Shown: positions 43,874 through 50,707 of the stretch, piece after piece
Position numbering within the stretch: the first letter of the stretch is position 1
How the letters are laid out: each line of letters begins with the position of its first letter
Assembly: GCA_947168395.1 (NCBI GenBank)
Contig: CAMVLT010000002.1
Coordinates: 124,001 to 188,000, forward strand
Direction: 5' to 3'
Source: an uncultured Prevotellaceae bacterium
GTDB taxonomy: Bacteria; Bacteroidota; Bacteroidia; Bacteroidales; Bacteroidaceae
DNA: 64,000 nt
The notes under the pieces: model-generated
Database searches by the model: none
What the model was told of the DNA's origin: nothing
Seen by the model: the letters and a program-made list of their open reading frames with translations, nothing else
Made by a program: the position numbers and the translations under genes

Positions 43874-45378
43874 CACACCGTATTTTTTGTTCACTTATAG
43901 CACTGGCTGGTCTCACCACCGCCAGTGCTGCCACCATCACCGTTACCGTCGACAGCACCCGCTACCAGCACATCACGGGCTTTGGCGCTGCCTGCTGCGA
44001 CGGGGCCATGTGTCCTTTTGGCAGCGACGTCCAGCCTGTCAGGCTGCTTTACGGTGATGAGTCCGAGATTGGACTTAACATCATGCGTATGGAGATTTCT
44101 CCCAATTTCAAGGGCAACATCACGGCTGCCGATGTGGGTTGGGACACGCCCTACGACTGGTATGGCTCCGTGCCCTCGGCCAGAATCGTCAAGCAGCGCG
44201 GCGGCATCGTGTTCGGAACGCCTTGGTCGCCTCCTGGTGACTATAAGACCAACGGCACCGCCCAGGGCGGCAACAGCGACAGCCAGGGCCGCAAGAGGGG
44301 TAAGCTCCGTACCGACTGCTACGAAAAGTTCTTCCCCTGGCTCAACACTTTCCTGAAGTACATGAAGTCGCAGCGCGTCGACGTCGATGCCGTATCCATA
44401 CAGAACGAGCCCGACTGGTGGGTCGACTATTCCGGCTGTCTTTACGACCCTCAGGACTTGGTGACGCTGGTCAAGAACTATGCCCACATGCTCGACCGCG
44501 AGACCTACAACGTCAAGCTCATCAGCGGCGAGAGCCTCGGCTTCACCAGCAACTACACCGACCCCCTGATGCGCGACGAGGAGTGCCGCAAGCAAATCGA
44601 CATCGTGGCTGGCCACCTCTATGGGCACGCCCCGTTAGAGTATATGAAGCAGTCGGCTATACTGCCTGCCAAGTATGGCAAGGAGGTGTGGATGACCGAG
44701 CACTCAGTTACCGACAACGTCGACCGCCTGCCCAACTGGCACGAGCAGTTGCTCTTTGCCGAGGAACTCAACGAGTGCATGCTTTCGGGCTGCACCGGCT
44801 ACATCTACTGGTACATGCGCGCCCATTGGGCATTCGTCAGCACGGGTGAGGCAAAGTATGGCGCTGCCAATAAGACCAAGAACAAACTGCTGCGCCGTGC
44901 CTACGTCATGTCCCACTTCTCGAAGCACGTCACCGGCTCTACCCGTCTGGGAACTATGTCGAGCATCGGCGTCAAGACCAATGCTGCCTTCGAGACCTCG
45001 GCCTACATCAAGGGCGACTCGCTCATCGTCATGGCCATCGACACCACCCAGTATGCCCACGACCTGAAGCTCAAACTGCCTTACGCCGTCGAGAGCGGAG
45101 TCCATCTCCTTTCTACCGAGCAGCAGGACCGTGAGTTGCTGCCCATCGACATTGCCGAGCCTACCAAGCAAATCGTCGTCAGCCTGCCCGCACGCAGCCT
45201 GAACACCTACATATTCAAGCTCGACAAGGGGGCCCTGGCCATCCGTGATCAACGTTCAACGTTCAATGTTCAACGTTCAACGTATTACGACCTTCACGGC
45301 CGCCGTCTCGACCACCCTCATGGTCTCGTCATCGAGCGCACCCCCGATGGCCAGACCCGCAAACTCCTCTATCCATAA
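43870..45378 (+). CDS. GH30 glycoside hydrolase, probably xylanase-type
   Basis: 502 residues with a signal peptide (..LAGLTTASA). GH30 (beta/alpha)8 plus beta-domain: entry HITGFGAACCDGAM, LNIMRMEISPNF, GTPWSPPGDYKTNG, acid/base Glu180 in IQNEPDWW and nucleophile Glu277 in WMTEHS. The spacing and the short PWSPP loop fit the glucuronoxylanase/xylanase side of GH30 rather than glucosylceramidases; the substrate remains inferred. Its C-terminus ends YYDLHGRRLDHPHGLVIE..DGQTRKLLYP, a secretion-tail-like motif shared with the 54805 and 58763 proteins, preceded by a translated GTTCAAC micro-repeat. Last gene of the PUL operon. Confidence 0.9.
   Translation: MTHRIFCSLIALAGLTTASAATITVTVDSTRYQHITGFGAACCDGAMCPFGSDVQPVRLLYGDESEIGLNIMRMEISPNFKGNITAADVGWDTPYDWYGSVPSARIVKQRGGIVFGTPWSPPGDYKTNGTAQGGNSDSQGRKRGKLRTDCYEKFFPWLNTFLKYMKSQRVDVDAVSIQNEPDWWVDYSGCLYDPQDLVTLVKNYAHMLDRETYNVKLISGESLGFTSNYTDPLMRDEECRKQIDIVAGHLYGHAPLEYMKQSAILPAKYGKEVWMTEHSVTDNVDRLPNWHEQLLFAEELNECMLSGCTGYIYWYMRAHWAFVSTGEAKYGAANKTKNKLLRRAYVMSHFSKHVTGSTRLGTMSSIGVKTNAAFETSAYIKGDSLIVMAIDTTQYAHDLKLKLPYAVESGVHLLSTEQQDRELLPIDIAEPTKQIVVSLPARSLNTYIFKLDKGALAIRDQRSTFNVQRSTYYDLHGRRLDHPHGLVIERTPDGQTRKLLYP
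45249..45284. repeat. In-frame GTTCAAC micro-repeat in GH30
   Basis: CAACGTTCAACGTTCAATGT-type tandem units encode DQRSTFNVQRST between the GH30 beta-domain and the C-terminal tail. Confidence 0.85.
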
Positions 45379-45385
45379 GAGTGAA

Positions 45386-45454
45386 AGGTGAAGGGTGAAG
45401 GGTGACAGGAGGATAGTTTGCACGCAGAGTCATTCCTCCCTTCACCCTTCACCA
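45386..45454. repeat. Inverted GGTGAAGG / CCTTCACC repeat after GH30
   Basis: GGTGAAGGGTGAAGGGTGAC and downstream TCCCTTCACCCTTCACC form an inverted pair right after the GH30 stop. It may act as the end of the PUL transcript; no T-run. Confidence 0.6.
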
Positions 45455-45677
45455 GTAAAATCTATAAAAATCGTACACAAATAATATACGCCAGTCGATT
45501 ATCCATATTGAAAGATTTGTGTCAGATTTTTGGAGATTTTTGTCCCTTATAACCTGACGAGTCGAGATGACTGAGAAAGGTGTCAGAAAGTTTTTTGCTG
45601 CTTTGTCAATTATTTTCGCAATACAGAAAATTGCAGAAACCACCTCGAAACGCCCTAAAAACGGACTGCCGAGTTTA

Positions 45678-45742
45678 GGTAGGGTAAAGTCAGAGTTTAC
45701 CGTAACTAAACCCTGGGTTTACCCTACTTAAACCCAGGGATT
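45678..45742. repeat. Short intergenic repeat related to copies A and B
   Basis: The 45379-45765 gap has no credible gene. It contains TAGGTAGGGTAAA, TTTACCGTAA and two CCCTGGGTTT/AAACCCAGGG blocks, which recall the GGGTAGGGTAAAC motifs of copies A and B but lack the CTCGAG palindromes. Confidence 0.5.
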
Positions 45743-45765
45743 GGACGGAGCGGAGTTCGGGGGCC

Positions 45766-46122
45766 TTATGGAGGCAGTTCCGCTTGTCTGAATTTTTCAT
45801 CTGACAGATAATAGTCGCTGAAATCCTTGCACCCCGGCGGCAGCTGGTGGTGTACCAGGCTGGGCAGCACCTGCTGCAACTGGAGGAACAGACGCTCGCC
45901 GGGTGCGTCGCGGTCGGGGTACATGTGGAAGGTGAAGCCCCCTCCCGGCCTCCCCCCATTGGGGGAGGAGTCAAGGGTTTGGAGCAGTTCTTTGTCCTTC
46001 TGGCTCAGCAGCGTGGCCGAGGGGATGGCGATGGCTTTGTGACCCGCCGAGAGCATGGCCCAGCAGTCGCTGCAGCCCTCGGTGATGTAGAGCTCGTCGC
46101 CGGGCTTCAGCAGGTTCAGCAC
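45766..46122 (-). pseudogene. TOPRIM primase fragment
   Basis: About 118 residues of a DnaG-like TOPRIM domain: LLKPGDELYITEGCSDCWAM (metal-binding Glu), AGHKAIAIPSATLLSQ, and MYPDRDAPGERLF (DxD-like). The N-terminal zinc and catalytic parts are missing; the frame is open only to 46194. Two GC-rich palindromic repeats (45937-45976, in frame as DSSPNGGRPGGG, and 46152-46187, at the broken end) border it. The residues before the start read GDYLKQQQ, echoing the C-terminus EEYLKQ of the neighbouring gene. Judged a remnant of a mobile-element primase. Confidence 0.7.
45937..45976. repeat. GC-rich palindromic repeat in the TOPRIM fragment
   Basis: CCCCCTCCCGGCCTCCCCCC, then ATTGGGGGAGG; translated in frame on minus. 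Confidence 0.75.
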
Positions 46123-46151
46123 GGGCAGGTGTTGTTGCTGCTTGAGGTAAT

Positions 46152-46187
46152 CACCCCCTCCCTCACAGGGAGGGCGGGGGGAGGGTC
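46152..46187. repeat. GC-rich palindromic repeat between the primase fragment and the helicase-like gene
   Basis: ACCCCCTCCCTCACAGGGAG followed by GGCGGGGGGAGGGT; it abuts the stop codon of the 46187-47488 gene. Confidence 0.75.
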
Positions 46188-47488
46188 TACTGTTTCAGGT
46201 ACTCTTCGGTCTTGGTGTACAGTCCCGTCTGGGCGGAGTAGGTGATGAACTTGCGGTTCCCCCAAACTCTCAACTGGTCTTTAGATCCAGCGGGGTCTTT
46301 GCCTGCCTCCGTTCGAAGAGCCTGAAGCTGGGCCTCGTTGAAGGTGTTGGGCAGGCTGTCGAGCATGTTCTTCGGGCCGCGACGACGGGCTTCGATGGTT
46401 ACGTCGGCATCCTTCCCCAGCATATCGGCAAAGATTTGCATCTTGCTCCACAGGTCATGATACACCAGCCACTCTACGAGGTCGCCCATCGACTTCGTCC
46501 ACGTCTGGTTGTTGAGCACCCAGAGGATGCAGCCAGCCTTCCATGCCGAGACCAGTGCACGCTTCGACACATCCCACAGCACGTCGTCATCTACCAAGTC
46601 GGCCAGCGTGGCCATGTCGGCCGCCAGATGGTCAATGAGCTTGTTCAGCGGACGGATGATGAAGCGGCCCTTGCAGATGTTGAGCCGTGCCAGATACTCG
46701 TCCAGCTTCTGGTAGAACTCGTCGCTGTACTGTCCCTGCCGGGGAATGCGTCCACTGCGGCTGCCACGTGCCTTGTAGGAGAAAGCCATTCGTCCGAACG
46801 TGCCGTTGAAAAGTTCGTTCTTGTAGAAATCTCGGGCAGCTACTGGAGTCGATGATATTGTCATACAGACACGCAGGACGGGGTTGCCCGTCACGCCATC
46901 GGCCGTGGCTCTCATGGCACCCGCCTTGGCTCTGTCGTAGATATTGCGCAGCATGTGCGAGACCTGTTTGTGACCACCACAGAGTCCGTTGGCCATCTCC
47001 ACCTCGGGCAGGTTGAAGTACTGTGTACGGCCTCCCAGCGTCTCACAGCCCATGGCGTTCAATAGGAAGCCTGCGCGCGTGGTATCTGTCGGAGGGAAGA
47101 GGATGGCTGTGTCAGGACGGGCAGGCTTCTCTTTGTTAGCCCCACGGGTCTTGGTCAGTCTGGCCCATTCCACCAGTTTTTTCATTTCCTCCTCGTCGTG
47201 CTGACGGAAATCGCGGCAAATGGCTTCTACCAAGTTGCCCAATTGGCCCTTGTTATTACCCGAATCGGCTACGAGATGGGCCATTTGACCGCACATTTCC
47301 TTCCAAGTAAGGTCGGGATACTGAAATTCTGCGCCGCTGATGTGTGCGCCAAGAACAGGGAAAAACATCGGAACGAGGGGTTCATGCATGTCTTTTGAGG
47401 CCTGTGAGAGCAGCAATTTGATGCATTCTGTGCCTTTTCCGAGGTTAGGCATCTCGGGTGCCTTACGTTTACTAATGTCGTATCTCAT
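46187..47488 (-). CDS. DUF3987-like mobile-element protein (helicase/primase C-terminal type)
   Basis: 433 residues, cytoplasmic. The N-terminal third has PMFFPVLGAHISGAEFQYPD and a glycine-poor nucleotide-loop-like VADSGNNKGQLGNLVEAI. The middle has DTAILFPPTDTTRAGFLLNAM and the Gly-rich ETLGGRTQYFNLPEVEMANGL; the C-terminal part is helical (LADLVDDDVLWDVSKRALVSAW). This order resembles DUF3987 proteins carried with VirE/primase modules of Bacteroidales integrated elements, but the Walker A loop looks degraded. The upstream neighbour is cut and the downstream primase is a fragment, so it probably survives in a decayed element. Confidence 0.65.
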   Translation of the reverse strand: MRYDISKRKAPEMPNLGKGTECIKLLLSQASKDMHEPLVPMFFPVLGAHISGAEFQYPDLTWKEMCGQMAHLVADSGNNKGQLGNLVEAICRDFRQHDEEEMKKLVEWARLTKTRGANKEKPARPDTAILFPPTDTTRAGFLLNAMGCETLGGRTQYFNLPEVEMANGLCGGHKQVSHMLRNIYDRAKAGAMRATADGVTGNPVLRVCMTISSTPVAARDFYKNELFNGTFGRMAFSYKARGSRSGRIPRQGQYSDEFYQKLDEYLARLNICKGRFIIRPLNKLIDHLAADMATLADLVDDDVLWDVSKRALVSAWKAGCILWVLNNQTWTKSMGDLVEWLVYHDLWSKMQIFADMLGKDADVTIEARRRGPKNMLDSLPNTFNEAQLQALRTEAGKDPAGSKDQLRVWGNRKFITYSAQTGLYTKTEEYLKQ

Positions 47489-47522
47489 TGATTATTAGCT
47501 TTTTAGATGAATTATACTTGTT

Positions 47523-47682
47523 AAATCTTACAATCTTACAGTCTTACAGTTCTTTTTTAAGGGGTGTGCTTTTCTTTATTTATATATATAACTATTTATA
47601 TATCAATAAGTTATATAATAATATAAGAAAGTATAGACCCCCTTTTTTTAATTGTAAGACTGTAAGACTGTAAGATTTCCTA
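47523..47682. repeat. Inverted CTTACAGT / ACTGTAAG micro-repeats around an AT-rich core
   Basis: AATCTTACAATCTTACAGTC (from 47525) is mirrored by GACTGTAAGACTGTAAGATT (47659-47680), enclosing about 100 bases of very AT-rich DNA with TATATA runs. Together with 47683-47701 (TTACCTTTTACC units) it fills most of the 47489-47701 gap. No gene seen. Confidence 0.75.
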
Positions 47683-47701
47683 TTGTCTTACCTTTTACCT
47701 C

Positions 47702-47897
47702 TTACCTCTCTACAAGGCCCTCCAGCGCCCAGAGCAGTTCGTTGGCCACGTCAGTGGCATACTGGGCAACGTTGAATCCCGGGCCCGTATGTATAGGCCG
47801 GAAGTTCGGGTGGTAGGTGCCGTCGTCGCGGCGGGTGACGGTGATGTGCTCGCCCTCGTAGATGTGCGGGTTGCGCTTCACTCGCTTCTGGTTAGTT
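47702..47897 (-). pseudogene. C-terminal remnant of a gene cut by the left 180-bp element
   Basis: Minus-strand reading gives about 65 residues ending DVANELLWALEGLVER then TAA, with HITVTRRDDGTYHPNFRP earlier. The frame meets a stop (TGA) exactly on entering the repeat element at 47898, so the 5' part is gone. Codon-like composition and the sensible end suggest a real former gene; I do not recognise the family. Confidence 0.65.
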
Positions 47898-48077
47898 GAT
47901 CACGGGGTCGGTTCTACTGATCATTTTTCTGCGTTGAAAATTTGGATGTTCGAGAATAAGTTCGTATCTTTGCCTTCGCATTTGAAAACAATTGAACCGA
48001 TGGAAGTGCACAGGGAGTCAAGAACGATGTGTAATACAGAAACTTCAAAAGTGATCAGTAGAACCGACCCCATGATT
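47898..48077. mobile_element. 180-bp terminal-inverted-repeat element (MITE-like), left copy
   Basis: Begins ATCACGGGGTCGGTTCTACT (47899) and ends with the inverted ..AGTAGAACCGACCCCATGAT: about 25-bp terminal inverted repeats with one mismatch. By eye all 180 bases are identical to 49326-49505. It carries a full promoter (TTTG at 47941, TATCTTTG at 47965-47972) directed at the GH53 gene and a short start (MEVHRESRTMC..) that runs out at its end. There is no transposase, so it is non-autonomous. Confidence 0.88.
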
Positions 48078-48100
48078 CCCCTGAAAATGAGCTGACAGCT

Positions 48101-49207
48101 ATGATGAAGAGAATCAAGACACTGGTCGTGACCACGATAGTGGGACTGACCGCTGGGGCACAGACCACGCGCTGCCTGGGCGGCGACATCTCGCTGCTGC
48201 CCTCCTACGAGGAGCAGGGCGCGGTCTATAAGGACTTCGACGGGAAGACGGTGCAGGTGCTGCCGTTCCTAAAGCAACAGGGATGGAACGCCATGCGCGT
48301 CCGTCTGTTCGTAGAGCCGCAGTATGCTCCCCAGAAGCATCGTGAGGAGGGCGTCTGCCAAGACCTCGACTACGTCACCCGCCTCAGCCGGCGCATCCAG
48401 CAGGCAGGCTTCCAGCTGATGCTCGACTTCCACTACTCCGACTACTGGGCCGACCCCGGCAAGCAGACCATGCCCCACTTGTGGCGCGACACACGGCGTG
48501 AGGACCTGCCCGACAGCGTCTACCAGTACACCCGCCGCACCCTGCTCGCCCTCCGCCAAAAGGGCGTAGTGCCCGAGATGATACAGGTGGGCAACGAGAC
48601 CACCAACGGCATGCTATGGCCGCAGGGCAAGATCGACTGGAAGCGGGGCACCCACGGCTGGGACTACCTTTGCCAGCTCTACCAAGCAGGCTGTCGCGCC
48701 TGCCGCGAGGTGTGCCCGAAGGCAAGGATTGTCATCCACACCGAGAAGATCGGCAAGTGGGACGTCACCCGTACCTATTACCAGGAGATGCGCCGCCACG
48801 GCGTCGACTACGACATCATCGGGCTCTCCTACTACCCCATGTGGCACGGGACGATTCAGAACCTGGGCCAGAACCTCGACCGACTGGAGTGGCTTTTCCC
48901 CGAGAAGGAGGTGATGATTGTCGAGACGGCCGCCTACTATTCCCACGACAACGACCGCTGGGCCACCCCCGACAAGTATGCCGAGTTCTATCCCATCAGT
49001 CCCGAGGGCCAACAGCAGTTCACCCGCGAGCTGATGGCCGAGCTGAGCCGCCACTGGAATGTGCGAGGTGTCTTCTGGTGGTTTGCCGAGGAGAACGCCT
49101 GTGGCAACACGCTGCTCCCCTGCTGGGTCAACCGCGGCCTCTTCGACAACCACACCGGCCGTGCCCTCCCCGCTCTCCAAGAATTCCACTGGACCGTCGG
49201 CCGCTGA
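48101..49207 (+). CDS. GH53 endo-beta-1,4-galactanase
   Basis: 368 residues with a signal-like N-terminus (MMKRIKTLVVTTIVGLTAGAQ). GH53 (beta/alpha)8 motifs: GGDISLLPSYEEQG, NAMRVRLFVEP, LMLDFHYSDYWADPGKQ, acid/base Glu in MIQVGNETTNG, then DIIGLSYYPMWHG and nucleophile Glu in EVMIVETAAY, then FWWFAEENACGN. It hydrolyses beta-1,4-galactan side chains of pectin or arabinogalactan. It sits alone between two identical 180-bp elements; the left copy supplies a promoter about 130 bases upstream. It is therefore probably an acquired or moved cassette rather than part of the neighbouring PUL operon. Confidence 0.92.
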   Translation: MMKRIKTLVVTTIVGLTAGAQTTRCLGGDISLLPSYEEQGAVYKDFDGKTVQVLPFLKQQGWNAMRVRLFVEPQYAPQKHREEGVCQDLDYVTRLSRRIQQAGFQLMLDFHYSDYWADPGKQTMPHLWRDTRREDLPDSVYQYTRRTLLALRQKGVVPEMIQVGNETTNGMLWPQGKIDWKRGTHGWDYLCQLYQAGCRACREVCPKARIVIHTEKIGKWDVTRTYYQEMRRHGVDYDIIGLSYYPMWHGTIQNLGQNLDRLEWLFPEKEVMIVETAAYYSHDNDRWATPDKYAEFYPISPEGQQQFTRELMAELSRHWNVRGVFWWFAEENACGNTLLPCWVNRGLFDNHTGRALPALQEFHWTVGR

Positions 49208-49232
49208 TTTTCCACTTTCACAAGCTTGGTGA

Positions 49233-49320
49233 AGGACAGAAATTACCAGCATCGGACTGGCACGGACTTAAAGGACAGAAATTACCTGCATCGGACTGGC
49301 ACGGACTGGCGCGGACTTAA
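49233..49320. repeat. Direct repeat after GH53
   Basis: AAGGACAGAAATTACC[A/T]GC followed by ATCGGACTGGCACGGACT occurs twice in tandem. Part of the unit (GGCTGGCACGGACT) recurs at 61942-61999 after the GH98 gene. Confidence 0.75.
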
Positions 49321-49325
49321 AGGCA

Positions 49326-49505
49326 GATCACGGGGTCGGTTCTACTGATCATTTTTCTGCGTTGAAAATTTGGATGTTCGAGAATAAGTTCGTATCTTTG
49401 CCTTCGCATTTGAAAACAATTGAACCGATGGAAGTGCACAGGGAGTCAAGAACGATGTGTAATACAGAAACTTCAAAAGTGATCAGTAGAACCGACCCCA
49501 TGATT
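49326..49505. mobile_element. 180-bp terminal-inverted-repeat element (MITE-like), right copy
   Basis: Appears base-for-base identical to 47898-48077 and in the same orientation, so the pair flanks GH53 like the ends of a composite element. Its promoter box (49393-49400) points to the toxin remnant and antitoxin. Confidence 0.88.
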
Positions 49506-49659
49506 CAGATTGTTCGCCTTTTGGGATAAGGATATCAACACGCTGGTCGTAGCCACACACGGCATCATGAAAAAGACGCAGAAGACGCCGAAAAGTGAAA
49601 TTGCTAAGGCAGAGGGAATTAGACAGAAGTATTTTGAGAATAAAAACAAGAAGATATGA
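49504..49659 (+). pseudogene. C-terminal remnant of a HigB/Gp49-type toxin
   Basis: Reads FRLFAFWDKDINTLVVATHG then IMKKTQKTPKSEIAKAEGI and a short basic tail, ending TGA at 49657-49659. The strand order and KKTQKTP..EI..AE signature are those of the phage-derived Gp49/HigB-like RelE toxins. The frame is closed by a TGA at the edge of the 180-bp element, so the N-terminal half is lost. It overlaps the antitoxin start (ATGA), the usual toxin-antitoxin arrangement. Confidence 0.82.
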
Positions 49660-49988
49660 AAAAGGTAGGAGACATGAAGCTGTATAGCTTTGAGGAATTG
49701 CTGGAAGAGGATTACGGCAAAGTTGGGACGCCAGAGCGCGACGCATTTGAACGTAGCGTGGACGAGGCTGTTCAGGCCTATCGCGTGGGCGAGGCCATCA
49801 AGCAGGCACGTGAGGCGCAGAACCTTACTCAAGCGGAATTGGGTGAGAAGATGGGAGTGCAGAGGGCTCAGGTCTGCCGTTTAGAGAGCGGCAAGAGCAT
49901 CACGCTTGCCTCCATGATGCGGGCATTCCGTGCGTTGGGTGTACAAGTGGCATTGGAGATGAAAGGCATCGGAAAGGTTGCATTATAA
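49656..49988 (+). CDS. Xre-family HTH antitoxin (HigA-like), toxin partner truncated
   Basis: 110 residues. The N-terminal helical part (LYSFEELLEEDYGKVGTPER) is followed by an Xre helix-turn-helix at about 50-105 (IKQAREAQNLTQAELGEKMG; RAQVCRLESGKSITLASMMR). Complete and in good frame, it would bind its own operator and neutralise the toxin whose remnant precedes it. With the toxin cut, it is effectively an orphan antitoxin; transcription may now come from the right 180-bp element. Confidence 0.88.
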   Translation: MKKVGDMKLYSFEELLEEDYGKVGTPERDAFERSVDEAVQAYRVGEAIKQAREAQNLTQAELGEKMGVQRAQVCRLESGKSITLASMMRAFRALGVQVALEMKGIGKVAL

Positions 49989-50051
49989 AAAGAACTAATT
50001 TCCTTCCGCCCATAGGCATCTGCGGTTTTAAGGGTTCAACTTCAAGTTTGC

Positions 50052-50237
50052 TTATGCCAATTCGTGGGCATAGTTCTGATAGTTGCCCAGAATCTGCTCA
50101 ATGTGAATGACCTCGGGGCAGGAGTCCCAAGTGACGCCACCGCCCATCAAGTACCAATTATCACGCTCCTTCGTAGGAACTTTCTTCAGCGATGGGAATG
50201 CCGAGATGGGCATCAGCACCGAACGGCCGTCCTGCAA
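50052..50237 (-). pseudogene. DUF2442-like small protein, start unclear
   Basis: About 61 residues from a TTG codon: VLMPISAFPSLKKVPTKERD, NWYLMGGGVTWDSCPEVIHI, then EQILG. This resembles DUF2442 (beta strands, SxFP.L, a W..(L/C)(D/P)E.I motif), a family often beside small antitoxin- or toxin-like genes. The frame stays open upstream (..RLKKERKFQVDLQDGR..) to a TAA without an ATG; an ATG further up is in another frame. Either a rare start codon or a frameshifted remnant. Confidence 0.5.
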
Positions 50238-50405
50238 GTCAACCTGGAACTTCCTTTCTTTCTTCAGCCGACTGAATGACCTGTGACTTATTGAATTTGT
50301 CTCAAATTCATTGTTTTTGGCGACGAACTGGGCTTTTTATGCGATGAATGTACGAAAATGAAAGATAGCGAAACATACGTGATAGGATATATAAGGAAAA
50401 ACAGC

Positions 50406-50413
50406 TAATTTTG
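50406..50413 (+). promoter_or_regulatory. TAATTTTG promoter-like box for the candidate RNA
   Basis: Fits TAnnTTTG and is followed by CAGC; no open reading frame follows before the HTCS promoter at 50667. Confidence 0.5.
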
Positions 50414-50595
50414 CAGCAAAATTCGGAAAATAGCGTTTTTCCTCCCCGTCCGTAAAAAGACTCATACGCACAAGGTTATTAGTTATAGTTAGTAGTTATA
50501 GTTAGTAGTTAGTTTTTGTAGAAAAGAATTAGTTATGGTAAAACTAATCCCAGCGGCGGCCCGTGTGTGAATACCGGCAGCCGCTCTTTTTGTGC
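50414..50595 (+). ncRNA. Candidate non-coding RNA, second of the pair
   Basis: Contains tandem TTAGTTATAGTTAGTAG units (50478-50515), GGTAAAACTAATCC, then a terminal hairpin AGCGGC (50552-50557) / GCCGCT (50580-50585) followed by CTTTTT. The order (promoter box, TTAG-type repeats, GC hairpin, T-run) matches 24811-25072. It could also be a leader ending in an attenuator before the HTCS gene. Confidence 0.4.
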
Positions 50596-50666
50596 GTTAT
50601 GAGACGTTGAGACGTACGGAAAAGTAAAAAAGTGACGAAATATTTGCTTGTTTCGCGAAAATAGCG

Positions 50667-50674
50667 TACCTTTG
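50667..50674 (+). promoter_or_regulatory. TACCTTTG promoter box for the HTCS gene
   Basis: TACCTTTG with TTTG at 50643-50646 (20-base spacing). It lies inside the longer open frame from 50648, which rules out that start. Confidence 0.75.
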
Positions 50675-50707
50675 CAAGCAGAACGAAACAAATATTTTAC
50701 CATAACT

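Noticed and set aside
45449..45643. Minus-strand open frame of 64 codons in the gap after GH30
   Set aside because: AT-rich, no promoter, no family resemblance; treated as non-coding.
47523..47682. Possible CRISPR array (regularly repeated CTTACAGT units)
   Set aside because: Units are 7-8 bases without unique spacers and form an inverted pair; no cas gene anywhere in the window.
47862..48095. Plus-strand open frame running through the left 180-bp element
   Set aside because: Only the short start inside the element (MEVHRESRTMC..) might be translated; the rest is element sequence and is repeated identically at 49326.
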